In this document: piece after piece, positions 1-5,241 of the stretch | Layout: each line of letters starts with the position of its first letter | How positions within the stretch are numbered: position 1 is the stretch's first letter | DNA from: Chloroflexota bacterium | GTDB taxonomy: Bacteria > Chloroflexota > Limnocylindria > Limnocylindrales > CSP1-4 | NCBI GenBank assembly: GCA_021812735.1 | Contig: JAKAMV010000436.1 | Coordinates: 1 to 8,031, forward strand | Direction of reading: 5' to 3' | DNA length: 8,031 nt | Made by a program: the position numbers and the translations under genes | The notes under the pieces: generated by a model | What the model saw: only the letters and a program-made list of their open reading frames with translations | What the model was told of the DNA's origin: nothing | Database searches by the model: none

Positions 1-67
1 CCGGCTTGTCGTTGTTCAGCACGGCCTGCTCGAAGTCGGCGTCCGTGACGTGCTTGATGTTGGACAT
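1..67 (-). CDS. trxA: Thioredoxin, N-terminal fragment (cut by window edge)
   Basis: Only the first 22 codons are present; the gene runs off the left edge. Read on the minus strand from ATG at 67-65 it gives MSNIKHVTDADFEQAV followed by LNNDKP, the typical start of a bacterial thioredoxin (first strand and helix, just before the usual VLVDFWAxWCGPC active site, which lies outside the window). Thioredoxins are small cytoplasmic dithiol-disulfide reductases recycled by thioredoxin reductase. The gene lies 74 bp downstream of the arsR-type gene on the same strand with no recognisable promoter between them, so co-transcription is likely. A weak AAGG ribosome-binding stretch lies about 13 bases upstream. 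The active-site cysteines cannot be confirmed here, so the family call rests on the N-terminus alone. Confidence 0.85.
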   Translation of the reverse strand, partial: MSNIKHVTDADFEQAVLNNDKP

Positions 68-87
68 GTCCTGGAAGGTTCCTTTCC

Positions 88-102
88 CCCCGCCCAGCGG
101 GG
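88..102 (-). other. Short GC hairpin between arsR and trx
   Basis: CCCCGC (88-93) and GCGGGG (97-102) form a perfect 6-bp stem with a 3-base loop in the arsR-trx spacer. On the minus strand it is followed by GGAAAGGAACC, not a U run, so it is not a classical terminator. It could be an attenuator or an mRNA-stabilising hairpin that sets the arsR:trx ratio, or simply a chance product of GC-rich DNA. Confidence 0.25.
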
Positions 103-141
103 CCTCCTCGCCCGACCTCCCTGGCCGGGGCCGTTGTGCCC

Positions 142-438
142 TCAGCGGGCGAACGTCTGGATGAGCCGGTACGCGTCCAGGACCCGGGGGTCCGTGAGGC
201 GGTAGTACACGGTATTGCCCTGCCGCCGCGTGGACACCAGGCCCGCGCTGCGGAGGACCGCGAGGTGCTGGCTCATGTTCGGCACCTGGCACCCGATCTC
301 GTGAGACAGCTCCGAGACCGAGCGCTCGCCGTCCGCGAGCACCTCGAGAACACACAGCCGCTTGGCGTCGGCCAGCGCCCGCATGACGGCGGTGTACCGC
401 TGCAGGTCCTGGTCGGCCGAAAGCGTCGGTGTGTTCAT
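142..438 (-). CDS. ArsR/SmtB-family winged-helix repressor
   Basis: A 98-residue protein with the full ArsR fold. An N-terminal helix (AVMRALADAKRLCVLEVL, about 17-34) leads into the winged helix-turn-helix (SVSELSHEIGCQVPNMSQHLAVL, about 41-61) and the wing (GLVSTRRQGNTVYYRLTD, about 66-83). ArsR proteins are dimeric repressors released from DNA by metals or thiol chemistry. The ELCVCDL metal motif is absent: the matching segment reads SVSELSHEIG. Two cysteines remain, C29 and C50, the latter at the edge of the recognition-helix region, so thiol or persulfide sensing is possible but unproven. I chose ATG 438 because a promoter-like pair ends 7 bases upstream (leaderless mRNA). ATG 447 is an alternative. 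A TTG at 474 would add two more cysteines but lies in the -35/operator. The trx gene downstream supports a redox role. Confidence 0.92.
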   Translation of the reverse strand: MNTPTLSADQDLQRYTAVMRALADAKRLCVLEVLADGERSVSELSHEIGCQVPNMSQHLAVLRSAGLVSTRRQGNTVYYRLTDPRVLDAYRLIQTFAR

Positions 439-445
439 CGCGGAC

Positions 446-474
446 ATACTCTCACAACTTGCGCAAATGCGCAA
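446..474 (-). promoter_or_regulatory. Predicted arsR promoter (leaderless)
   Basis: On the minus strand TTGCGC (474-469) and GAGTAT (451-446) are separated by exactly 17 bp. The expected transcription start, about 7 bases after the -10, falls on ATG 438, so the mRNA would be leaderless. This fits the lack of a well-placed Shine-Dalgarno sequence before 438. The -10 is weak (GAGTAT against TATAAT), so the call rests mainly on geometry. Confidence 0.45.
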
Positions 475-476
475 GT
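457..476. promoter_or_regulatory. ArsR-type operator palindrome
   Basis: The 20-bp sequence acttgcgcaaatgcgcaagt has 9-bp arms that are perfect inverted repeats around an AA centre. It lies 18 bp upstream of the arsR start and covers the -35 and most of the spacer of the predicted promoter. ArsR/SmtB repressors bind imperfect palindromes of this size in their own promoters, so negative autoregulation is the obvious inference. The upstream MarR protein binding here is a less likely alternative. Confidence 0.75.
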
Positions 477-576
477 ACCGGGATCGGGGCTGCCCGCCAC
501 CGGCGCGCCGTGGTACCGCAGCCGTGGCCGGCGCAGGGGCTCGCGCCTGTCGGGCCTGTGAAGCGGCGCCGCCCGG

Positions 577-1014
577 CTACGTCCAGCGATCGAGGCGATC
601 TGCCACCAGCCGGATCCCCGCCTCGAAATCCCCGGGCAACTCGCTGCCGATCGTGTCGACCAGCAGCCGGCGCCGCCGCGCGAGCACCGTCTCACGCAGC
701 TGGATCCCATCGGGGGTCAGCCGCAGGCGCCTGCCGCGTGCATCGGCGTGGTCCCGTGCGGTCTCGACCAGCCCACGACGCTGCAGTCGCTGCACCGCCT
801 TGGTGGCCGACGGCCTGGAGATCCGGAGCCGGTCCGCGAGCTCGCCCAGCCGCAGGTCTCCGGAAGCGTGGCCGACGATCACCAGGACCCGCCAGCCCAG
901 CATCGTGAGATCCGCGCCCGCCACTTCGTCGAGCACCCGGGTGGTGAGCGCGACCGAGGCGAAGGTGATGCGCTCGATGGCGTCCAGGTACGAATGTACC
1001 GGCACGGGTGCCAT
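577..1014 (-). CDS. MarR-family winged-helix transcriptional regulator
   Basis: A 145-residue protein of normal MarR length. Dimerisation helices lie at both ends (about 5-35 and 103-143). The winged helix spans about 37-100, with LRLGELADRLRISRPSATKAV as the helix-turn-helix and the wing signature ARDHADARGRRLRLTPDG (86-103), matching the family pattern D-x-x-D-x-R-x-x-x-L-x-L-T. MarR proteins usually repress efflux or stress genes and let go on binding phenolic or other lipophilic ligands, or on cysteine oxidation. This one has no cysteine, so ligand binding is more likely. The start at ATG 1014 is fixed by an AGGAG six bases upstream; the frame stays open to about 1167 but without conserved sequence. 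The gene is transcribed away from the MerR-ABC exporter unit, so that pump is a plausible target. ArsR lies 138 bp downstream on the same strand but appears to have its own promoter. Confidence 0.93.
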   Translation of the reverse strand: MAPVPVHSYLDAIERITFASVALTTRVLDEVAGADLTMLGWRVLVIVGHASGDLRLGELADRLRISRPSATKAVQRLQRRGLVETARDHADARGRRLRLTPDGIQLRETVLARRRRLLVDTIGSELPGDFEAGIRLVADRLDRWT

Positions 1015-1020
1015 CCGCCA

Positions 1021-1025
1021 CTCTC
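1021..1025 (-). promoter_or_regulatory. Ribosome binding site of marR gene
   Basis: On the minus strand AGGAG, within AGAGGAGAG, lies six bases upstream of ATG 1014. It is the strongest Shine-Dalgarno sequence in this region. It decides the start against the upstream in-frame ATG at 1077 and TTG at 1167. Confidence 0.8.
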
Positions 1026-1052
1026 CTCTGTGCGGGCCGGGGAGCCGTCGCC

Positions 1053-1082
1053 GGACCATACCCCGTTCGCGCGCCATTTGCC
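1053..1082 (-). promoter_or_regulatory. Predicted promoter of marR gene
   Basis: On the minus strand GTGGCA (1082-1077) is followed after 18 bp by TATGGT (1058-1053), which keeps the key TAnnnT of a -10 box. A start near 1046 gives a leader of about 30 bases that includes the strong AGGAG. The plus-strand reading of the -35 contains TTGCCAC, the same seven bases as the left arm of the palindrome at 1153-1168, so it may also carry a regulator half-site. Confidence 0.45.
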
Positions 1083-1152
1083 ACTCCCCGGCGGGCTGCC
1101 GCACGGGTCGCCGGCAGGTTGCGCAGGCCAGGCTCCCCGCTCGATGCGGCTC

Positions 1153-1168
1153 GTTGCCACACGGCAAC
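1153..1168. promoter_or_regulatory. Inverted repeat, candidate MarR operator
   Basis: GTTGCC (1153-1158) and GGCAAC (1163-1168) are perfect inverted repeats separated by ACAC. TTGCC/GGCAA half-sites are what MarR-family proteins recognise in the classical mar operator. The site overlaps the -35 of the rightward promoter, so a bound dimer would block polymerase. A MerR site would normally sit between -35 and -10, not on the -35, so MarR is the better candidate. Confidence 0.6.
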
Positions 1169-1182
1169 TAGCGCTATATGAT
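1154..1182 (+). promoter_or_regulatory. Predicted promoter of the MerR-PRC-ABC unit
   Basis: TTGCCA (1154-1159) and TATGAT (1177-1182) each match five of six bases of the housekeeping sigma consensus and are separated by the ideal 17 bp. Transcription would start near 1189, leaving a leader of about 60 bases before ATG 1249. The normal spacer argues against classical MerR activation, which needs a 19-20 bp spacer, and fits repression through the overlapping palindrome. Confidence 0.65.
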
Positions 1183-1248
1183 CGATGACGAGATCGCGGA
1201 ACACGGCCGGAGGCACCGACCTGCTCCTCTCATCGCGGAGCGGAACTC

Positions 1249-1578
1249 ATGAACATCTTCGAACTGGCCCGGTCGGCGGGCGTGACGCCATCGGTGGTGC
1301 GGTTCTACCGCCGTTCGGGCACCCTCCCTGCGCCGCGCCCGCAGCCGGACGGACGCCTCGGGTACGACGAGAGGGACGCCGCGCGACTTCGGCTGGCCGT
1401 GGCTCTTCACCGCCTCGGCAGAGACCCGGCCGAAGGGCTGGCGGCCCTCGACGCGCTCCTCGCGCACCGGGACTCCTCCGGGACCTGGCGCGCCTCCGGC
1501 GGGGCGGCTCCCCGTGGTCCACGCTCGCAGGCGGTGGCGGACGGCGCGGCCTCCGCGTCGCAGGATCGGAGGCGGTAG
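1249..1578 (+). CDS. MerR-like DNA-binding protein lacking an effector domain
   Basis: A 109-residue protein. Residues 1-70 follow the MerR N-terminal domain: helix-turn-helix MNIFELARSAGVTPSVVRFY, a wing with GTLPAPRPQPDGRLGYDERD (24-43, like the family GLLxPxRxxxGYRxYxxxD), and the second helical part RLRLAVALHRLGRDPAEGLAAL. MerR proteins distort promoter DNA to activate or repress. Normal members then have a long dimerisation helix and a ligand or metal domain; here residues 72-109 are short, Ala/Gly/Arg-rich and look disordered, with no cysteine. How it senses a signal is therefore unclear. GGAG lies eight bases before ATG 1249. The stop codon is immediately followed by the next gene's GTG, so the two are translated together. 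It may be a co-regulator of the ABC exporter downstream. Confidence 0.82.
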   Translation: MNIFELARSAGVTPSVVRFYRRSGTLPAPRPQPDGRLGYDERDAARLRLAVALHRLGRDPAEGLAALDALLAHRDSSGTWRASGGAAPRGPRSQAVADGAASASQDRRR

Positions 1579-1857
1579 GTGGAGGAGATCAGGCGCGGCA
1601 GCTGGGTGTACGGATCACGCGGTGCCTTCATCGGCACCGTGGAGGGGGCAGGCATCACGCTGCTCCGTGTGCGCGGCCGCGGTCCCTTCTCGCCCGTCTA
1701 CTACGTCCCGCTGACCGCGGTCGCCGGCGTCCTCGGGGACGGGCGCGAGGTGGTGCTTGACTGCCGGATCGACGAGCTCGACCGCAGGGGATGGCTCGCG
1801 CCACCGGACCCCCTGGGGGGCACCCTGCCGGGGCTGCATCCCGGATGGTCCGACTAG
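1579..1857 (+). CDS. Small PRC-barrel/DUF2171-like protein
   Basis: A 92-residue protein starting with GTG right after the MerR stop, with GGAGG six bases upstream. The sequence WVYGSRGAFIGTVEG (about 9-23), then FSPVYYVPLTAVAGVLGDG (37-55) and REVVLDCRIDELDRRGW (56-72), gives the short beta-strand pattern of PRC-barrel/DUF2171 proteins: G-S-x-G-x-x-I-G-T-V, then Y-V-P-L, then V-x-L. Such domains are small beta barrels in RNA-processing, photosynthetic and stress proteins, and free-standing copies have no firm function. Residues 74-92 are a Pro/Gly-rich tail. It has no signal peptide or membrane segment. Its tight link to a MerR protein with no sensor domain suggests a partner or accessory role, which is inference. 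Family membership is judged from pattern only. Confidence 0.6.
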   Translation: MEEIRRGSWVYGSRGAFIGTVEGAGITLLRVRGRGPFSPVYYVPLTAVAGVLGDGREVVLDCRIDELDRRGWLAPPDPLGGTLPGLHPGWSD

Positions 1858-1915
1858 CGGCCGCCGCCCACGCCCGGGCCGCCCGCCACGACACCGTCCG
1901 CACGCCGGGGTCGCC

Positions 1916-2836
1916 ATGAGCCAGGCGACCCGGGGTACCGGCCGAGCCGGCCCGGCCCTCCGCATCGAGGGGCTCGTCAAGGACTACGGTCACGTGCACG
2001 CCGTGCGCGGGATCGACCTGGAGGTGGGCCGCGGCGAGGTGTTCGGGTTCCTGGGCCCCAACGGAGCCGGAAAGACCACCACCATCCGCTGTGTCCTGGA
2101 CCTGCTGCATCCCACAACCGGGAGGATCGAGGTTCTGGGACTCGACCCGCGGCGTGATGGTGTCGCCGCGCGAGGTCGCGTCGCGTACGTGCCCGGCGAG
2201 TTGCGGCTGCCCGAGCGGCTGACCGCGGCCGAGCTGGTGGAGAGCATCGGGCGCCTTCGCGGGGGACTCGACAGCTCGCGCCGCGAGGAGCTCGCGACGC
2301 GACTTGGGCTCGACCTCGGGCGACGGATGCGGGACCTCTCGAGCGGCAACCGCCGCAAGGTGGCCCTCCTGCTGGCGTTCCTCACAGACGCCGAGCTCCT
2401 CGTCCTCGACGAGCCGACCAACGGGCTCGACCCGCTGATGCAGCACGAGTTCCTGCAGCTGGTTCGCGAAGCCCGCGACGAGGGCAGGACCGTCTTCCTC
2501 TCCTCGCATTCCCTGAGCGAGGTCCAGCGCGCGGCGGACCGCGTGGCCGTGCTCCGCGCAGGGAAGATCGTCGCTCTGGGCACGGTGGAGGAGCTGCGCG
2601 GCCGGGCGCGCCAGCGCGTCGAAGTGTGGTTCGCCGGCGACCCTCCCGCCGCCGAACTCGCGGGCCTGGCGGGCCTCGCCGACGCGACGCTGGACGACCA
2701 CCGGCTGACCGCCGTGCTGTCGGGCCCGATCCAGCCCCTGCTCGAGGTCCTCGCGCGCCACCAGGTGCGGAGCATGCTCGTGGAAGAGCCCGATCTCGAA
2801 GATGCCTTCCTCGATCTCTACGCGGAGGCGTCATGA
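1916..2836 (+). CDS. ABC-2 type exporter ATP-binding protein (DrrA/CcmA-like)
   Basis: A 306-residue cytoplasmic ATPase that powers the membrane partner encoded next. It has Walker A GPNGAGKT (47-54), signature LSSGN (141-145, a variant of LSGGQ), Walker B LLVLDE (161-166, with E166 as the catalytic base), D-loop after 170 and switch histidine H198 in SSHSLSEV. The C-terminal 80 residues, ending DLEDAFLDLY, are the extension usual in DrrA-type drug and lipid exporters. The Q-loop position reads YVPGEL (91-96), with Gly where Gln is common, as I recall for several exporters of this subfamily. I chose ATG 1916 because homology begins at ALRIEGLVKDYG; the frame is open back to 1757 but without conserved sequence. 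The ribosome site is weak (GGGG). The substrate is unknown; drug, antibiotic or lipid export is typical. Confidence 0.95.
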   Translation: MSQATRGTGRAGPALRIEGLVKDYGHVHAVRGIDLEVGRGEVFGFLGPNGAGKTTTIRCVLDLLHPTTGRIEVLGLDPRRDGVAARGRVAYVPGELRLPERLTAAELVESIGRLRGGLDSSRREELATRLGLDLGRRMRDLSSGNRRKVALLLAFLTDAELLVLDEPTNGLDPLMQHEFLQLVREARDEGRTVFLSSHSLSEVQRAADRVAVLRAGKIVALGTVEELRGRARQRVEVWFAGDPPAAELAGLAGLADATLDDHRLTAVLSGPIQPLLEVLARHQVRSMLVEEPDLEDAFLDLYAEAS

Positions 2837-3639
2837 GCCGCCGGCTGCTCGAAGCGGTGCTCATCCCGCTGCGCGCGATGCGGCGGGCCAGCCTGGTTTG
2901 GGGCGTGGTCCTTGCCCTGTTCGTCGGTGCGACCGTGGCCTTCTGGCCGGCCTTCCAGGGATCGTCTGCCCTGAGCCAGGCGTTCGACCAGATGCCGAGC
3001 GGGCTCGTTGAGGCACTCGGCATGCAGGACATCGGCACGCCGGCCGGCTTCCTGCGCGGCAACCTGTACGAGTTCCTGATCCCGCTCCTTCTCATCGGCG
3101 CGGCGGTGGCGATGGCGAACGGCCAGACCGCCGGCGAGGAGGACGCCGGACGGCTCGAGCTGCTGCTCGCACAGCCCGTGTCCCGGACCGTCCTGTGGGC
3201 CGGGCGTGTCGTCGCTCTCGTCGTCGCGGTCGCCATCGTCGCGATCGTCCTGCTGGCGGCGCAGCTCGTCTTCGACGCGATGGTGGGGCTGCGGCTCCCG
3301 GCAGCGAACGTGGGGACGACGGTGCTGCTGTGCGCCCTGCTGGCGCTCCTGCACGCGGGGCTCGCGTTCGCCATCGCCGGGTTGTTGCCCAGGCCGTCGT
3401 GGACGCTCGGGATCGCGTTGACCGTAGGTGTTGCGGGCTACCTGGTGGTGGCCCTCTTCCCGCTCAACGCGACGCTGGCTCCCTGGAGTCACGTGTCGCC
3501 CTGGGACTGGGCGTTCGGCGGCGACCCGCTGGCGCAGGCCACCGCCGCGTGGCGCTATGTGGCACTGGCCGTGCCCGCCGTCGTGCTGGCGGCGATCGGC
3601 GCGCTGGGGTTCGGCCGGCGCGACGTGCGCGCGGGCTGA
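2833..3639 (+). CDS. ABC-2 family transporter permease
   Basis: A 268-residue integral membrane protein. Six hydrophobic segments are visible at about 21-40, 80-97, 122-147, 159-184, 190-212 and 240-260. Between the second and third lies EEDAGRLELLLAQPVSR (102-118), the conserved cytoplasmic coupling-helix motif of ABC-2 permeases (E-x-G-x-L-E-x-L-L-x-x-P-V-S-R). Its ATG overlaps the ATPase stop (ATGA, 2833-2836), so the two subunits are translationally coupled and would form a dimeric or heteromeric exporter in the cytoplasmic membrane. The length fits half of the double-length permeases of some antibiotic exporters. Nothing in the sequence fixes the cargo. Confidence 0.93.
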   Translation: MSRRLLEAVLIPLRAMRRASLVWGVVLALFVGATVAFWPAFQGSSALSQAFDQMPSGLVEALGMQDIGTPAGFLRGNLYEFLIPLLLIGAAVAMANGQTAGEEDAGRLELLLAQPVSRTVLWAGRVVALVVAVAIVAIVLLAAQLVFDAMVGLRLPAANVGTTVLLCALLALLHAGLAFAIAGLLPRPSWTLGIALTVGVAGYLVVALFPLNATLAPWSHVSPWDWAFGGDPLAQATAAWRYVALAVPAVVLAAIGALGFGRRDVRAG

Positions 3640-3709
3640 CCGAGAGCGCCGCAGCTGGCTGACCTGCTGTGTCGGGTTCTGGAATGCGAGTCAGGTCCCG
3701 AGGCGGCCG

Positions 3710-3739
3710 CCCACCCCGGGGCGAGCAGCACTGGGTGGG
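3710..3739 (+). terminator. Possible stem-loop after the ABC permease gene
   Basis: CCCACCC (3710-3716) and GGGTGGG (3733-3739) are perfect 7-bp inverted repeats with a 16-base loop, about 70 bases after the permease stop and before the DUF389 gene. There is no U run. It may end or weaken the exporter transcript, but chance pairing in GC-rich DNA cannot be excluded. Confidence 0.3.
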
Positions 3740-3781
3740 TCACAGAGCCGCCAGGGGACCCTGGGCGCCACGGTCAACGTG

Positions 3782-3787
3782 TAGGCT
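3782..3787 (+). promoter_or_regulatory. Candidate -10 box for a leaderless DUF389 gene
   Basis: TAGGCT keeps the TAnnnT of a -10 element and lies eight bases before ATG 3796. No Shine-Dalgarno sequence sits at a useful distance, so transcription starting at or next to the ATG would explain translation. No convincing -35 is seen. Confidence 0.35.
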
Positions 3788-3795
3788 ACGTGGGG

Positions 3796-5013
3796 ATGGA
3801 CCTGTCAGGGCAGCGGGCTGAGGTGGAAGACGGGCGAACCCGAAGGCCGGGCGCGGGGTCGCCCGGCGGGGCGCGTCGGCGCGGAGTCTCGTGGTGGCTT
3901 GTAGGGTCCGTGTCCGACCTGCGACGCGAATCGCGCCTGACCGGCGGCTACCTCCTCGTCACCGGACTCTCGAGCGTCATCGCGACCTTTGGGCTGATCA
4001 CGGACTCCGCGGCGGTGATCATCGGGGCCATGTTGATCGCGCCACTCCTCTCACCGATCATGGCCCTCGCTCTGGCCGCGCTCGGCGGTCGTGAGCGCCT
4101 CTTCGCCCGCGCGGGGGTCACGCTCGTCACGGGCATCGCCGTCGCGCTCGTCCTCTCCGCGAGTCTCGCCTGGGTCGCGCAGCAGCTGCCCTTCGGCGCA
4201 CTGGCGACCGTGCCAGCGGAGGTCCAGTCGCGCACGCGGGCCGGCCCCTTCGATCTCATCGTCGCCCTGGCCGGTGGAGCGGCAGCCGCCTACGCGCTTG
4301 TCAGGCTCCAGGGCGCCGCAGCGCTCTTCGGCGTGGCCATTGCCACCGCGCTCATACCGCCGCTCTGCACGGTCGGCATCGGCATCGCGATGGGCGACCA
4401 GGGCATCACCATCGGCGCGGCCACGCTCTTCGTGACGAACCTCGTCGCGATCACGGCGGCGGCCACCGTCATGTTCGCCGCCCTCCGGTTGCGCCCGCGC
4501 CGGTCTCGCACCGCCCACTACGGGATCCTGCTGACCTCGGGGCTCGTGATCGCCCTGGTCTTCGTGCTCGTCCCCACCGCGGTCGGCGTCGCGCAGCAGC
4601 GGCAGCTTGCGGCCGGACGCCAGGCGTTCGCCGACAGCGTCAGCTCCGCAGTGGCTGATTCCCTGCAGGCACGGGTGCCGGGCGCGACTCTCGTCAGCGT
4701 CGAGCGGAGCACGCAGCAGGGCACGCTCCAGCTACGCGCCACTGTGGAAGCCGCGACGATGCCGTCGCTCGTCGCCGTGCGGGCAATCCAGGCGGACGTC
4801 GCCCGGCGACTCGGCCGGCCCGTGCACGTTGTGTTCGTGGGCCTGCCCGTGGTGGAGCTCGATCCGTCAGCTCCGACTCCTGCGCCGACGCCCACTCCGA
4901 CTCCTGCGCCGACGCCCACTCCGACTCCTGCGCCGACGCCCACTCCGACTCCTGCGCCGACGCCCACTCCGACTCCTGCGCCGACGAGAAGTCTGCCGGC
5001 CACCAACACGTAG
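3796..5013 (+). CDS. DUF389 family membrane protein with Pro/Thr-rich C-terminal tail
   Basis: A 405-residue protein. A charged N-terminus (1-40) is followed by seven hydrophobic segments at about 49-68, 73-95, 106-128, 151-170, 174-196, 206-228 and 242-265. DUF389 hallmarks are clear: IATFGLITDSAAVIIGAM and GAMLIAPLLSPIM (about 62-89), GVAIATALIPPLCTVGIG (179-196) and LFVTNLVAI (211-219). A soluble alpha/beta region (about 266-357) holds RSTQQGTLQLRATVEA and LGRPVHVVFVGLPVVEL, as in longer DUF389 proteins. Residues 360-397 are the repeat PTPAPTPT, ending RSLPATNT. The function of DUF389 is not established; it is a conserved inner-membrane family. A GTG at 3790 is in frame, but ATG 3796 fits a leaderless start. 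It is monocistronic on current evidence, with a different strand context from neither neighbour but its own spacer of about 150 bases. Confidence 0.92.
   Translation: MDLSGQRAEVEDGRTRRPGAGSPGGARRRGVSWWLVGSVSDLRRESRLTGGYLLVTGLSSVIATFGLITDSAAVIIGAMLIAPLLSPIMALALAALGGRERLFARAGVTLVTGIAVALVLSASLAWVAQQLPFGALATVPAEVQSRTRAGPFDLIVALAGGAAAAYALVRLQGAAALFGVAIATALIPPLCTVGIGIAMGDQGITIGAATLFVTNLVAITAAATVMFAALRLRPRRSRTAHYGILLTSGLVIALVFVLVPTAVGVAQQRQLAAGRQAFADSVSSAVADSLQARVPGATLVSVERSTQQGTLQLRATVEAATMPSLVAVRAIQADVARRLGRPVHVVFVGLPVVELDPSAPTPAPTPTPTPAPTPTPTPAPTPTPTPAPTPTPTPAPTRSLPATNT
4873..4986 (+). repeat. 24-bp perfect tandem repeat, 4.75 copies, inside the DUF389 gene
   Basis: Units at 4873, 4897, 4921 and 4945 are identical 24-mers, and a fifth (4969-4986) is complete for 18 bases. 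The unit is in frame and encodes PTPAPTPT. Because 24 is a multiple of three, changes in copy number by slippage or recombination keep the frame and only alter tail length. The identity of the copies at the DNA level, including third positions, points to recent expansion rather than selection for amino acids alone. Confidence 0.97.
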
Positions 5014-5054
5014 CGCGACCCGTGCGGTTGAGGTCGATCCAGATGGATCGTGAC

Positions 5055-5078
5055 GCGGCGCTCGATGTCGCGCGCCGC
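5055..5078. other. GC stem-loop downstream of the DUF389 gene
   Basis: GCGGCGC (5055-5061) and GCGCCGC (5072-5078) are perfect 7-bp inverted repeats with a 10-base loop, 42 bases after the DUF389 stop. It may be a terminator without a U run, or a chance feature of GC-rich sequence. Confidence 0.3.
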
Positions 5079-5116
5079 CAAGCGCTGAGCACCGGCCGCC
5101 ACGAGCCACTCCGCTC

Positions 5117-5145
5117 TTGTGCACGGTGCAAGGGCCGTCGACACT
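5117..5145 (+). promoter_or_regulatory. Weak candidate promoter with small palindrome
   Basis: TTGTGC (5117-5122) and GACACT (5140-5145) are 17 bp apart and could drive the SRPBCC-baeRF pair with a leader of about 90 bases. The spacer starts within the palindrome TGCAC-G-GTGCA (5120-5130), a possible operator. Both hexamers are weak, so this is only a candidate. The rest of 5014-5241 holds no gene I can support. Confidence 0.22.
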
Positions 5146-5241
5146 ATGCCTGTCCACCCGGCTGCGCGGGGCCACGGCTTACAGAGCGTCCGGTCGTACC
5201 GTCCGCCTCCGGTCGGAGGTGGACGAGGCAGGAGATTCGCG

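Noticed and set aside
439..474. N-terminal extension of the ArsR protein from TTG 474, adding a C-x-x-C pair
   Set aside because: The TTG lies in the palindrome and serves as the likely -35. The extension has no ribosome site and is not typical of ArsR proteins.
1015..1167. N-terminal extension of the MarR protein up to TTG 1167, with four cysteines
   Set aside because: A strong AGGAG selects ATG 1014, MarR homology starts there, and the extension would run through the predicted promoter.
1757..1915. Upstream extension of the ABC ATPase frame
   Set aside because: It overlaps the PRC-like gene in another frame, is Pro/Arg-rich with no ABC homology, and ATP-binding domain homology starts after ATG 1916.
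1655..2761. Long open frame on the minus strand opposite the ABC ATPase gene
   Set aside because: It is an antisense shadow caused by high GC. It has no recognisable domain, while the plus strand carries every ABC motif.
4873..4986. Tandem repeat considered as a CRISPR array
   Set aside because: The copies are directly adjacent with no spacers, are in frame with a coding sequence and encode a low-complexity tail.
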